Part shown: positions 45,635 to 56,169 of the stretch, piece after piece
Position numbering within the stretch: the stretch's first letter is position 1
Layout of the letters: the number at the start of each line of letters is the position of its first letter
Assembly (NCBI GenBank): GCA_036873135.1
Contig: JAPTYO010000007.1
Location: 28,068,763-28,132,762 of the forward strand
From: Clarkia xantiana subsp. parviflora
Taxonomy: Eukaryota; Streptophyta; Magnoliopsida; Myrtales; Onagraceae
Reading direction: 5' to 3'
DNA length: 64,000 nucleotides
Position numbers and translations under genes: made by a program
The notes under the pieces: model-generated
Seen by the model: the letters and a program-made list of their open reading frames with translations, nothing else
Database searches by the model: none
What the model was told of the DNA's origin: nothing

Positions 45635-45693
45635 GGTTGTGGGATTGTAGTAACTTCTTACGGAGCTTCCTTCCCTTTGATCGCGATGATACA

Positions 45694-48038
45694 ATGAGTA
45701 AGTTCACCACTCCTTTATCGCAGACTCCCTTTAATTCCGATATAGAGGATGACTTGGAAGTAGATCCGGCTTTGCCGGCAGGTAGCGCTTTAGACATTGA
45801 TGAGGGGGTAGCTGTTGGGGAATCTCCCGCTGGAGAGACTGAGGCGTTGGTTAGGTATTATACTAACCGCTTGGATAGATCCCTGTTCTCCTTGTATGCG
45901 AGTGCTGCCGGACTCAACGCTTGTACCGAGGCTTTTTACCCCTTTGAGGTGCTTCCTGATAGCAGTCTAGGAGATGCTACTCCTCCTCCCGTAGATTTAT
46001 CCGTCGTGTACACATCACACGTTAGGGAGGGTTTGCGGTTTCCCTACTGTTCCGACTTGGTTGATCTCTGCAGTGGATATGGGATTTCTCCTTTGGATCT
46101 TGCACCCAACGGGATTAGAGTATGGACTTGTTTCAGAGTGTTGCTTCATAAACAATCCTGGCGTTATTCTCGCACTCTCTTTCGCTGTTTCTACCAGCTT
46201 AAGAGTTCAGACTCAGCGGGATTATGCGGTGTGAAAGTTCGTTGGCCGAACTTGCAGGGCGATGGTTTTGAGGAACTTGGTCTTGGGGAGACCAAGTGGG
46301 ATCCTAGTTACCGGTTAGTCGCTACCGCGGATCGGTCCGCCGACCATTGGAGGCATCATTATTTCTTTGTTCATGATGCGGGGACAACTTGGGATGCCGA
46401 GTATGTTCAGAAATTTGATCCCACGCCTGCTTTTCGGGAACTCTCCACGTCAGATAAAGAAGTGATAAAGCAGATATATCGTTGTCAACAATCGCGCAGC
46501 TTTATTTGCTCATTGCGCGCATCCGATCAAGAATTGATTGATGCTGGGATCCATGTGCTCCCTTCTGCAACTTCGGTATGTTGATCATTTTTATAACTTT
46601 CTACCGTGTTGCACTGTAGGTTGGTTTGACGGAAAAAGCTCGTCTTTGCAGACGGCGGCCGCTCGCAAGATTGCTTATAGCGGGAGGATCGTTCCTCCAT
46701 CTGTTTCTGGAGCATCAGTGGCTTCTGGACGTGGTAAAGGTAGATAGCTTTTTTGAAAGGATAATCTTTTACTTTCTCAGTTGGGTTGTAACTTTGTATG
46801 CTACTTGCAGGTCGTACGGCGCTTGTTACTGACCGCGTTGTTGCTGCTCCTAACTCTTCCAAACGGTCCACCACTGGGGCGCGTTCTTCGAGCGGTTCCA
46901 AGCGTCCGAAGACTACTGCGACCGTTCCTACTCCTTCCTGCCATAAAGGGAAGGAAGTTGGCGGTAGCGAGGATGCGTTGTCTGCCCCCCGCTCGAAGGA
47001 GCGGTCCGAGGTGGAACGTACTCTTCTTTCTGGTATAAGCTGGACACTTGATTTTGTGCCTTTATATGTTTTATTTTTGGCTTTTGCATAATGCTGCTTG
47101 GTTTATATGTAGCGATCCCGCCACTTGGACGTGCAGATTTGCTTCGTCCTTTGGATGGTGATATTTCAAATGGCAAGTGGATGCCGATGTGGCAGGAGAT
47201 CTTTCTTTTCCCAAGAACTCCCAGCTGAGCATGCCTGAAGTTGGCGTGCGTGTTCTCCATCGATCCATTCCTCCTGGTGATCGAGTTATCCGACCCTCGA
47301 GTGATGAGGAGGCACGAGCGTTTGTTGAGAGATCGTTGTCTGGATTCACTCCAGTGAGTATCTTTTTTCCATTTTGCTATGTTCGTTTTTCCCGAACATG
47401 TATGTTTATTGTTTCCTTGTTTTCAGGTTGTTTCCGATGTGGTGCATATGGCCTCTTTCATGCTAGAGCTTGTCTAGGAGAACCGTGCCATTGCTGACAA
47501 AGCTGCCACTTTGTCCAAAGAGCTTGAGGAAGCTAAGGATGAAGTACGCCGTCTTTCGTTGAAGAGGACAGATTTTGACGCTCGTTATGAGTCTGATCAT
47601 GCCAGCCTTATTCAGCTTGAATCTGAGAATGCTGCCATTGAGAAGGCCATATCTGATAACGCCGGCAAGCACAAGGCTGCCTGTCGGAAAGTGCGCGAGG
47701 CGGAAATGAAGGCTGACATTGAAGAGGGACTTAGCAAGTTCCCTTCTACCCCTGGATTTGATAGCGCAGTTACTGCTGCTGCCATAGCGAAGGCCACTCC
47801 TATGCTCAGCGAGTTTGCTGAGGACTTTATTCGTAGAGTGAGTATTCTTGCTCCTGGCTTTCCTTTTGACAAGTTAGGGCCATATGCGGAGTTTGCTGCT
47901 GGACAAGTTGCTGAGCTTCGTCGCTTAGATACTGCAACATCTGAGTTTGCATTTTTGTTTGGAGAAGATGGTGGCGGCACTAGTGTGCAACATTTGCCTG
48001 TTCCGCCCAGCCCTGTCAGGGATGATGGACTGCTTTGA
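45694..48038 (+). CDS. E1 antisense gene, Transposase_28-like (plant 'gypsy type' domain), multi-exon, partly degraded
   Basis: Transcribed opposite to the element. The first exon starts at ATG 45694 (MSKFTTPLSQTPFNSDIEDD) and runs to about 46577. Residues about 100-250 contain VREGLRFPYCSDLVDLCSGY, GISPLDLAPNGIRVWTCFRV and HHYFFVHDAGTTWD. This is the pattern of the plant family annotated as putative gypsy-type transposon domain (PF04195): glycine-leucine-rich helix, 'L-PN-' turn, aromatic strand. Later exons, near 46620-46730, 46809-47033, 47110-47353 and 47428-48038, encode a Ser/Lys-rich linker and a C-terminal coiled coil (KELEEAKDEVRRLSLKRTDF, SENAAIEKAISDNAGKHKAA). Splice phases at 46577/46620 do not fit cleanly and an in-frame TAG occurs at about 47474, so this copy is probably defective. 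Function is unknown. Confidence 0.6.
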
Positions 48039-48861
48039 TTTGTGTCATCTTTTCGATATGTTGAACTCATTTATGAGCTCGTTTGCCCCCCGACTTCTAT
48101 GTTTAGAAACTTGCTGGAGTTGTTGCTTGATTGTTGCTTGTGACTTGTTCGCTTTGAACTTCGTCGTATGAACCTGTTTTATACACAGCAGTTTGCATGA
48201 TAACTTGTTAGTAATATTTCATACCGTTATCGCTTACTGTGTTTCCTGGACGTGGATGACTAGTAGTGTAAACGTAGTCCCCGCAATCGTGACCGATAGC
48301 CACTTTTGATTCATGATTGTTTGTACAATGCGCTGTGCATGTTGTACGTCTTCCTGCATGCCTTGTTACTATATCCGTCGAAGCTTGTCAAGTGATTCGC
48401 GTATAGCGACTTAACAAGTAGTATGTTTGAAATGTGTTATCTTTGCTTAAGCAAGATACTAGTTTATACCGTCTCTTAGTTCCACTCTAAGGCGACGTTG
48501 TACAAGACTCTACTTGTAAATTTTATGAGTATTAAACAGGGTGCGCACCTGCCAGCGTGTATCAACCCGCATTGGGGAAGCATACGTAAAAACTTTTGGG
48601 TTTTTGAAAAGGTGTTTTTTGAACCTTGAAATTCTTGTTTGATAAAGTGTTTGGCAAGGTGTTTGATACATAAAATATTTTATAAAGTGTTTGACAAAAT
48701 ATTTGGCAAAAATATTTGTGATACATGATTCATGCGTCCAGGGACCATGTAGCACTTTTTGAGAGTATGAATTGTGATGCATGTTTTCTGCGTCCAGAAA
48801 TCACGCATCACGGCTTTGAAAGTCTATAGTACGGCATTGTCGTCTAGTAAGAGGACTTCCG

Positions 48862-49530
48862 CTGTAAAGGGTGAACCCATACCAGGAATTCGTAATATGG
48901 GATTGTCGTCTAGACAAAGGACATCCGTTATGCAGAGTGAACCCATTGAAGGAGTTCGTATCATGGGATTGACGTCTAGACAGAGGACATCCGTTATGCA
49001 GAGTGAACCCATAAAAGGAATTCGTATCATGGGATTGTCGTCTAAACAGAGGACATCCGTTATGCAGAGTGAACCCGTTGAAGGAGTTCGTATCATGGGA
49101 TTGTCATCTAGACAGAGGACATCCGTTATGCAGAGTGAACCCATAAAAGGAATTCGTATCATGGGATTGTCGTCTAAACAGAGGACATCCGTTATGCAGA
49201 GTGAACCCATTGGAGGAGTTCGTTATCATGGGATTGTCGTCTAAACAGAGGACATCCGTTATGCAGAGTGAACCCATAAAAGGAATTCGTATCATGGGAT
49301 TGTCGTCTAAACAGAGGACATCCGCTATGAAGAGTGAACCCATTGGAGGAGTTCGTATCATGGGATTGTCGTCTAAACAGAGGACATCCGTTATGCAGAG
49401 TGAACCCATAAAAGGAATTCGTATCATGGGATTGTCGTCTAAACAGAGGACATCCTCTATGAAGAGTGAACCCATACAAGGAATTCGTAACATGAGATTG
49501 TCGTCTAAACAGAGGACATTCGTTATGCAG
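48862..49530 (-). repeat. E1 66-bp tandem array
   Basis: About ten units of 66 bp contain ATCATGGGATTGTCGTCTAA, ACAGAGGACATCCGTTATGC and AGAGTGAACCCAT. Two variants alternate (…CATAAAAGGAATT and …CATTGGAGGAGTT), implying amplification as a ~132-bp dimer. A single-base insertion at about 49223 shifts the frame. Twenty-two-residue peptide repeats (IMGLSSKQRTSVMQSEPI plus four) appear in translation but need not be expressed. Confidence 0.93.
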
Positions 49531-50262
49531 GGTGGTCAGCCCTGTTATTGTACTTGCCCGTCCTGTTTTCAATCCAGGGAATGGCAATAAATATGAGGAT
49601 TTGCTTCCAAAAAGGGATGTCTCTTAGAAGTAAACATGCCCCCTTTGATAGTAGGTCTTGGTGTTATTCCAAGACATTGCTTGTTGGTGACGGCTCTTTG
49701 AGTAGTCGTTTCTTTGAGTAGAGAATTGCTATAAGTTCCTTTTTTTGTAGATAATCCGCAAGTTGTCCTTGCGTCTTATGAGTTGGCTTGTAAACATTGT
49801 GTCATTGCTTTGTGTTGTCAACGCCTCCTTGATGTAGATGTTGATTTGTGAATGGAGAAATAAACTCCTTGTTGGTGGAAGTATGCAAATATCATCCGTT
49901 GTGTGTATTTGCAATATGTTGTTTTTGAAAGTATCTTGGGTTTAACTCCAAGTGTTTGACTCTATGATGATGTCTTTTTCGTGGTCATCCATATGGGTGA
50001 ATTGTTGTTGAAGATAAACGTTGTCATAACGCGTGATAGGTTTTGCTTGCACGTGTCATAATTTCTTGGATTATTGATGTAGATAATAAGCGCGTAGTTT
50101 AGTTGCTTCGCGTTTAATCCAAAGAATATCGTGCAAGAGATAGGTGTGTACCTACAAATGTAGATTGATTTTATTAGATACTTGCGTGTATTTACATTGA
50201 TTATACTAGAAGTACTAGGAATGCGCAAAGTAATCTAAAAGATAGTTGTTTCTCCCATTTCA
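49531..50262 (-). other. E1 sequence between gag ORF and 66-bp array
   Basis: AT-richer, with no reverse transcriptase, RNase H or integrase motif in any frame. It marks where pol would be expected in a complete element. Confidence 0.65.
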
Positions 50263-53200
50263 TCATGGCTGGTTTGATGACGATGTCGTGTAGTTGGTTG
50301 CAACAAATCGCCTCAATGCACCTAGCGTGATGCATTCTTCAATTTCCCAGTTTAATGGTGGACACATGTTTGTGTTGTGCCCCCAAGTTTTATGGTACTT
50401 GCACCATTCTCTGATGTTGTTGCCCAAGAAAGCTGTCTCCGGGACAAGCGGACTTGGGAGTTTGTTTTTCAGCAGGTTGACGTAAATGTCTTCGGCCACC
50501 GTGTTTAGCGGTGTGAAGATGTTGTCGATATCAAAGCTTGCGTCTTCCTGGTTGTTCGTTTCTGCTCGAACTCCTTTGTCCCAACTGAGGGGTGTACCCC
50601 ACCTCAGTTCTTGCTCGCATAAGACTGCTGTCTCAAGCTTATCCTTTAGATCCGCCATGGTTTTTGTTGTTTGCCATCCATGAGTTCGTCCAAAGAGAAG
50701 GAAAGATTTGGCGTTCATGTTTGCATAGAACACGCTTATCACTTCTTCTTTTGTTGCTTTCGCGGTTGAGGCGTTGGAGGCAAATCTGATGAAGTATTCC
50801 ATGATTGGCTCGTCTTCTCCCTGCTTAACGAGCCAAATCTGGTGCCATGGTGAGAACTGGATGTTTCCCTGTTGGTTCCAAACTGTAACAGCTTGTTCCA
50901 TCAATTGCTTCTTTCTTTCATCAACAACTTTCTGCCTCTTGAAGGAATTTATCATGGCCACATGGTATTGGTGCTTTTCTCTCAAGGCATTGACGTAACA
51001 ACGTCTTGCGGTTATCTGATCGCCGAGCACTTCCCCAATCCCATGTTCTGTTTGGAACTTCATCTTTTGGTGGACGGTGGAGGGCACAATCACATAGGGG
51101 TTGATCGTTGTTCGTCCCAAGATTCCGTTGTAAGCTCCGAGGGATTCTACAACTACGAAAGTGACGTTGATATGCAATGCTCTCCACCCCTGGCCAAGGA
51201 TGACAGGAAGTGTGATTGTACCCAAGGGTTGTGTAGCTGCTCCTGCGAAGCTGACTATAGAGAAGGTTCCTGGGGACAAGTCCTTGACAGATTTTCCTAG
51301 TTGCTCCAGGACTCTGACATGTAGAATGTCAGCAGAACTTCCACCATCCACAAGAATTCTTTTCACATCGTACCCGTCAATGTCCATGGTAATGACTATA
51401 GCATCATCGTGGGGGTAAACGATATGCTTTAAGTCTTCCCTGGAGAATTGGATGACTGTGTCTTCTTGTTCGGGTTGTTTGCGCTTTTCGTACTTCGACA
51501 GTGTTACTGCTTGGGATGCATAAATGTCCCGAGCATTAGATACTTGTCCTCCGGCGGCAGGTCCTCCGTGTATGACGTTGATTACACCTCGCTTGGCTGG
51601 CGGAGGGTTGTCATTGACCTTCTCTTTTCCCTTGTTTCCTCTTTTTGACGACTCTGGTTGAGCCTTTCTCGAGGGGTTGTTGCCCTGATCAACAAATTGC
51701 TTCAATTCGCCCTTGAAGACGAAGTTGTTGATTCGGAAGCGTAGACTGACGCAGCTATCGGTCTCATGGCCGAAGACTTCGTGGTTTTCACACCACTTGT
51801 CCTTGTCTCTTCCCAATGGCCCTTTCCTGAAGTTGTTTGGCTCCTTCCACATATTTGCGTCCTTCATTTCCTTCAAAATTACAGACAGCGGGGCATTCAG
51901 AGGGATGCAGTCGGCAAGATTTACTTCCTTTGGCTTCTGAAAATCCCCTTGGAAAGGTCTTTTCGGCTGAGGTTGCCAATGTCTTCCTTGTTGACCACTT
52001 AAGTGTGGTTTTGGTTGGTTCTGCTTTGGATTTTCTTTTGCCTTTGCTGCAGCGATTTTTGCCTTGTTCTGGCTTCTGAATCTTTCAAGGTCTATGTATT
52101 CCTTGACTCTTGCGGCTAATTCTTCCATGGATTCTGCTGGGCGCTTTGCCATTTTTTCAGCTAGGGCATTGCCTCTTCGTCCGAGGTTTCGAATGAATGC
52201 TCGGACAATTTCTCCTTCAGTCAGGTTCCCCTGAATGTCAGAGATGTTCTGATTGAAGCGGACGTAGTAGTCGGCAAGAGACTCTTCGTTTTGTTTTTGG
52301 ACGTCGTCCAGAGCGTTTGCTCCTTTCAACAATGTGCGCTCGCCCATGTATCGTTGAATGAACTTGGCCTTTAGGTCTGCCCATGAAGTAACGCTTCCGC
52401 GTGGCAGTGAGAAGAACCAGTGTGCTGCTGTCCCGGCAAGAGTTTGTGAAAACGTCATTGCGAAATGGTGTGGGTTCTTCGTTCTGCCTAGCAGAGAGGC
52501 CTCGTGCTTTTGCACGTGTTCAACTGGGTCTCCTTTTCCTCGGTAGAGGTCCCCTCCAATTCGATACAGTGCGTCTGGGACGCGACTGTCCATCAAGTGG
52601 TCAGCAAATGGATGTGACGCCTTTTCTTCAAGAGCGTGCATACCCTTCATCTTTGCTTCCTTCATCTTCTTCTCCACCATTTCTTCTAACATCTCAGCGG
52701 TAAACCCTTTTACCGATTCGGCATATCCTGTTGAAGGATTTTGCTGACCATTGTCAGATTGATCCCTGCTTGTGGCCTGAAAAGGATCATCTCTTGTTGG
52801 CTGTTGTGGGTGGTAGAATGGGGGCTGCCTTTCGTTCCTCCATTGTTGGGCTCCTTGGAAAGGAGTGTATGACCGTGCAGGTTCATATCTTGCGTGTTGG
52901 TTCCTGCCCTGGAAAGGATTGCCGTAGCGAGTAGTGTCTTGCGACATCTCTCTTGCTGGCGCAGCATGCTGTTGGTTGGCTGGAGGTGGTTGAGCTGCGT
53001 ATCCTTGGTTTTTTAGAGACTCGCGGAATGCGAGTAACTCTTCCAGCGCAGCCATCATCGCTGGAGTAACGGTGGGCATCGGGTTTGCCCCTGTTCTTTG
53101 TTCGCCTTGCGGCATTTGGGATTCATCTTCGTGCGTTTCTGGTTCGAAACCAGGTGGATATGCGTGATGTTTGTCCTTTGGCTCTCTGTGCTGTGCGTTG

Positions 53201-53382
53201 GGCACATTGTCAGTCGGTATGGATGAAGCTACGGAAGTAGCTCTTGGGATGTGGGAGGGTCCCGACTGGATCCCAGCTGGAGCTTGGCCTCCTGCTCTTT
53301 TGTTTGCTGGGGATTTTCTAGGGCGCCCAGGCCTTTTCCTTGGGTTTTTCACCTCTTCGGGAGGATTGTGATCACTCGTCAT
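50263..53382 (-). CDS. E1 gag-protease-gag' polyprotein (1039 aa)
   Basis: Uninterrupted ORF beginning just inside the 5' LTR. Residues 1-250 are Pro/Gln-rich. Residues 272-435 are a Retrotrans_gag capsid domain ([60 protein letters not shown]). Residues 529-545 hold a C-X2-H-X4-H-X4-C knuckle ([15 protein letters not shown]). Residues 675-765 are the aspartic protease: [12 protein letters not shown] with Asp679, then [10 protein letters not shown]. Instead of reverse transcriptase, a second gag-like part follows. Residues 851-925 ([30 protein letters not shown]) parallel residues 365-440. Residues 993-1007 ([15 protein letters not shown]) repeat the knuckle with the same spacing. The protein ends at SSSNQP with a stop. 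It could form particles that package element RNA while enzymes come from a partner element. Confidence 0.88.
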   Translation of the reverse strand: MTSDHNPPEEVKNPRKRPGRPRKSPANKRAGGQAPAGIQSGPSHIPRATSVASSIPTDNVPNAQHREPKDKHHAYPPGFEPETHEDESQMPQGEQRTGANPMPTVTPAMMAALEELLAFRESLKNQGYAAQPPPANQQHAAPAREMSQDTTRYGNPFQGRNQHARYEPARSYTPFQGAQQWRNERQPPFYHPQQPTRDDPFQATSRDQSDNGQQNPSTGYAESVKGFTAEMLEEMVEKKMKEAKMKGMHALEEKASHPFADHLMDSRVPDALYRIGGDLYRGKGDPVEHVQKHEASLLGRTKNPHHFAMTFSQTLAGTAAHWFFSLPRGSVTSWADLKAKFIQRYMGERTLLKGANALDDVQKQNEESLADYYVRFNQNISDIQGNLTEGEIVRAFIRNLGRRGNALAEKMAKRPAESMEELAARVKEYIDLERFRSQNKAKIAAAKAKENPKQNQPKPHLSGQQGRHWQPQPKRPFQGDFQKPKEVNLADCIPLNAPLSVILKEMKDANMWKEPNNFRKGPLGRDKDKWCENHEVFGHETDSCVSLRFRINNFVFKGELKQFVDQGNNPSRKAQPESSKRGNKGKEKVNDNPPPAKRGVINVIHGGPAAGGQVSNARDIYASQAVTLSKYEKRKQPEQEDTVIQFSREDLKHIVYPHDDAIVITMDIDGYDVKRILVDGGSSADILHVRVLEQLGKSVKDLSPGTFSIVSFAGAATQPLGTITLPVILGQGWRALHINVTFVVVESLGAYNGILGRTTINPYVIVPSTVHQKMKFQTEHGIGEVLGDQITARRCYVNALREKHQYHVAMINSFKRQKVVDERKKQLMEQAVTVWNQQGNIQFSPWHQIWLVKQGEDEPIMEYFIRFASNASTAKATKEEVISVFYANMNAKSFLLFGRTHGWQTTKTMADLKDKLETAVLCEQELRWGTPLSWDKGVRAETNNQEDASFDIDNIFTPLNTVAEDIYVNLLKNKLPSPLVPETAFLGNNIREWCKYHKTWGHNTNMCPPLNWEIEECITLGALRRFVATNYTTSSSNQP

Positions 53383-53415
53383 GATTTCTGCGGTACGGTA
53401 GCTTGTTGTTCGAAT

Positions 53416-53432
53416 CGCTCAGACGGCGCCAA
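53416..53432 (-). promoter_or_regulatory. E1 primer-binding site
   Basis: The minus strand reads TTGGCGCCGTCTGAGCG directly after the 5' LTR; its first eight bases are shared with E2. Confidence 0.75.
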
Positions 53433-54279
53433 TGTTTCGTCCAGATTGAACAAGGTCGTGAGGATGCGTCTGTGGTTATGTAGGCCGTGATCCTTCCGTC
53501 GGAGGTTGGGCCACTAACGAGTGTTCAGACCTGCTCCCGTATGAGGATTGTGTCTCGGTATGGTTGAGACTCGGTAAGGCTGGGACTCGGTAAGGTTGTG
53601 ACTCGGCAAGGTTGTGACTCGGCAAGGTTGTGTCTCAAGCGTCGGATCCTGCACCAAGGACCAATGCTAGCACGGAGAGGGGGGGGGGGGGTAGTGCTAG
53701 CGGAGCCCTCTCCGATGCTTAAGTCACTATAAGGGCAAAGAGGTAATTTCTAGAGAGAGAGAATTTCTAGAGAGAAGTCAGAGCTCAAAATACCAAAGTT
53801 GGGCAAATGAGAGAATGTGTGAAAATGGGTGGCCAAGACCTCCTATTTATAGGTTTTCTTGGGACCGGACCCAGTTTTAGAGCGGTTTGATGACGGTTCA
53901 AGATCATGCAGTAACCGTCATCCATATTGGTAATGTGCGAACTTGACTTCTCTACACGCAACGGTAATCGCGGATACGGTAGCCGCGCGATACCCGTAAG
54001 GTAATCCGGACCTCGTCGAATTTGGGCAATTCGGCGAGGTCCGGATTGCCGCGCAACCCGGACCTCCGGGTTGCAATGCAATCCGGACCTCCGGGTTGCA
54101 ATGCAATCCGGACGTCCGGGTTGCTTTGTGCAACCCGGAGGTCCGGTCCGGACGCGCGTAAAGGCGCTTCCAGACCGTTTTGATACCGTGGGAGGTGTTT
54201 TTAAACCGAGATGTAATTTTCGACACGTTTACGCGGCCCAAAATGTAAACACGAACCCGAATTGGACATTTATCCATCA
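53433..54279 (-). mobile_element. E1 5' LTR
   Basis: 847 bp. Relative to the 3' LTR it has extra palindromic units around ACCCGGACCTCCGGGTTGCA at about 54053-54110 and a longer G run at about 53681-53691. The TATA box on the minus strand lies at about 53841-53852. Confidence 0.93.
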
Positions 54280-54284
54280 GGGTT

Positions 54285-55348
54285 ATTTCGGATATTAAAC
54301 TTTTTTACTAAATGTTACTTTGTTAAAGTTGTGTTTCGCATCTAAAACTATTGTTTCCATTTCGCATAATATAATTTTAATAGCGGCTAATGCAGATATT
54401 GAGTACTTAGTTTTATCCTCATATTCCAGATTAGTTGTCATAGTGTTGTAAATTCTGGTTTATGATATATTTATGGGTGACCGATTATTAAAAAAAAAAA
54501 AAAAAGAAGAACATAAAAAAAAAAAAAAAAGTAAAAAATAAAACATCCCAAAAAAATGGTGGGCGTGGGTTTCACGTGAGGACGAAGGTTGCCCGCGAAT
54601 TCTTCTCTCTTTCTTGACTTGGGAGCCCGATACTGTTTGTCTTTTCCCTCCCTTTACATTTTCTGTTATATTAATTATTATTATTATTTGGCCAAAACAA
54701 TATTATTATTAGTAGTATTTTATAATTTAATAATCTTGTCTAAAGAATTATAATTAGTTTGTTTAATAATAATGGAATAAGTTAAAAAAGTAATATACGA
54801 TAATTATATTCTTTTAATATATTATTAATTTTAAAAATAAACTTATAATCAATAATATCATTACAAAAGTTTTCATAAGAGAAAAATTTCGTGTAAAATA
54901 TATATTAAATAACTAATCGAAACGTCTCTTCTCGTTTTGATTTCCTCAAACAACGACACATGCCCCCTTATAGTAATAAATTAATATATGATGTAATAAA
55001 TAAAATACAACATAATACTGGTCCAACTTTCAAAATTAATAATCACCACAAGTATAGCTCTTAAACGGGCTAGACAAGTCGGGTTACGGAACTTTCGGAT
55101 CCCACGTAAGTTGATGGGATCCATCATGTAGCCGAAACCGACGGTCGGTAAGGATATATCAAGCGGAGAGGAGTATTGACATCAAATTGTGTGAGATACC
55201 TATCAACTACCAATTTGAAGACAACAACACAACATATATGTTGGAGATATATGTAATGAAGTTTTTTCTTTTCACAGTGTATTGTAGGTATCGGAAAATA
55301 ATTAACGTTCATATATGGTCAGTTCGTAAGAGTTAATAAACGTTAATA
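54285..55348. other. AT-rich intergenic sequence
   Basis: No supported gene. Two A runs lie at about 54489-54530. The left part is the host DNA into which E1 inserted. Confidence 0.5.
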
Positions 55349-56158
55349 ACATGTATTAGTTAAGTATCGACTTAGATATCATAATAAATGCTTAGCTAAT
55401 ACAATGTTTGGTTGAACCATGTACTACGATATCGATATCCTAATACAATGTTTAAATGAATTTTGTATATACAAAAGACTTAAATACATCTACTTGCATT
55501 TTTTAATGAGAAATTATATTTTACATATGATTATTTTTTTTAACGATGAGAAAATTTAACAAAAAAAAGTAACTTAAATTATTTAAAATATTAAAATAAA
55601 TAAATCATTTTTTTCATGAAAAATAAATATAAAAAATACATGTATAAATAGTAAAAACTACTATTGTTTAATGTATATAAATATCTATATATATAAAGAA
55701 AGTAAATACAAAACAATTGAAAAATTGATTAGCCCGACTCGACCCGTCCAGTCCGGCCTAGCTAGCCTGACTCGCCATATATAATCCGGGCCGACCCAGC
55801 ACTGCTAGACATGGCCATCCAACACGACCCGACTCAAACTAACCCGACCCAACTCAGACTGACATGACCTGGCTCGTCTTGTCATAAGCTCACCCGACCC
55901 GTACCCGTCGGGGTTTCGACACGAAGTATCGGTGCATACGGTGAGAGTTTGTCATATATTCTAAGAATAAATGAGTCATTATAGGGTTGGTGTTAACTAA
56001 TGCTTCATTTTTGTGGATTAATTTAATACCAAATTTCTTATACAAGTGAGTATTAACTAATACCAATTATTAGTTAATATCAATACTATATAAAAACAAA
56101 CTAAGTATTAGCTAAGACATGTTTTAGAATATCTTAATTCATGCGATCAAACATACCC
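55349..56158. mobile_element. GC-cored MITE, copy 2 (inverted, left end truncated)
   Basis: In reverse orientation it matches copy 1 (1321-2039): CATGTATTAG, GCTTAGCTAATAC and CCTAATACAATGTTT at the left, a core of CCCGACTCGACCCG-like words at about 55730-55920, then AGTATTAGCTAAGACATG and the terminal GCGATCAAACATACCC at the right. The left terminal 15 bp are missing. It abuts the target duplication of the foldback element at 56170. Confidence 0.75.
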
Positions 56159-56169
56159 TAAAAAATTTA

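Larger units (their letters stand above)
42710..54279 (-). mobile_element. E1: complete-ended, pol-less Ty3-gypsy (Tat/Retand-like) element
   Basis: LTRs at 42710-43498 (3') and 53433-54279 (5') start TGTTTCGTCC and end TTATCCATCA. Target duplication GGGTT at 42705-42709 and 54280-54284 is perfect. In element order the parts are 5' LTR, TTGGCGCC primer site, gag-PR-gag' ORF (53382-50263), 66-bp array, antisense gene (plus strand, 45694-48038), 18-bp array, polypurine tract and 3' LTR. Reverse transcriptase, RNase H and integrase are absent. An antisense ORF plus amplified tandem repeats before the 3' LTR is the hallmark of the Retand-type branch of Tat elements. The intact 3.1-kb ORF and nearly identical LTRs show recent activity with borrowed enzymes. 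Confidence 0.93.

Noticed and set aside
44862..45797. 311-aa and 260-aa minus-strand ORFs over the same array
   Set aside because: They exist because the unit is 18 bp and lacks stops in these frames; composition is purely the repeated motif.
45025..46584. 519-aa plus-strand ORF starting inside the 18-bp array
   Set aside because: The first 200 or so residues are only translated array units. The credible start is the ATG at 45694, where non-repetitive sequence begins.
48774..49590. ORFs of 128-156 aa on both strands over the 66-bp array
   Set aside because: Frame openness follows from the unit length; no domain outside the repeat.
50486..53490. Numerous plus-strand ORFs of 60-142 aa
   Set aside because: They are shadows of the long gag-PR-gag' frame on the minus strand.
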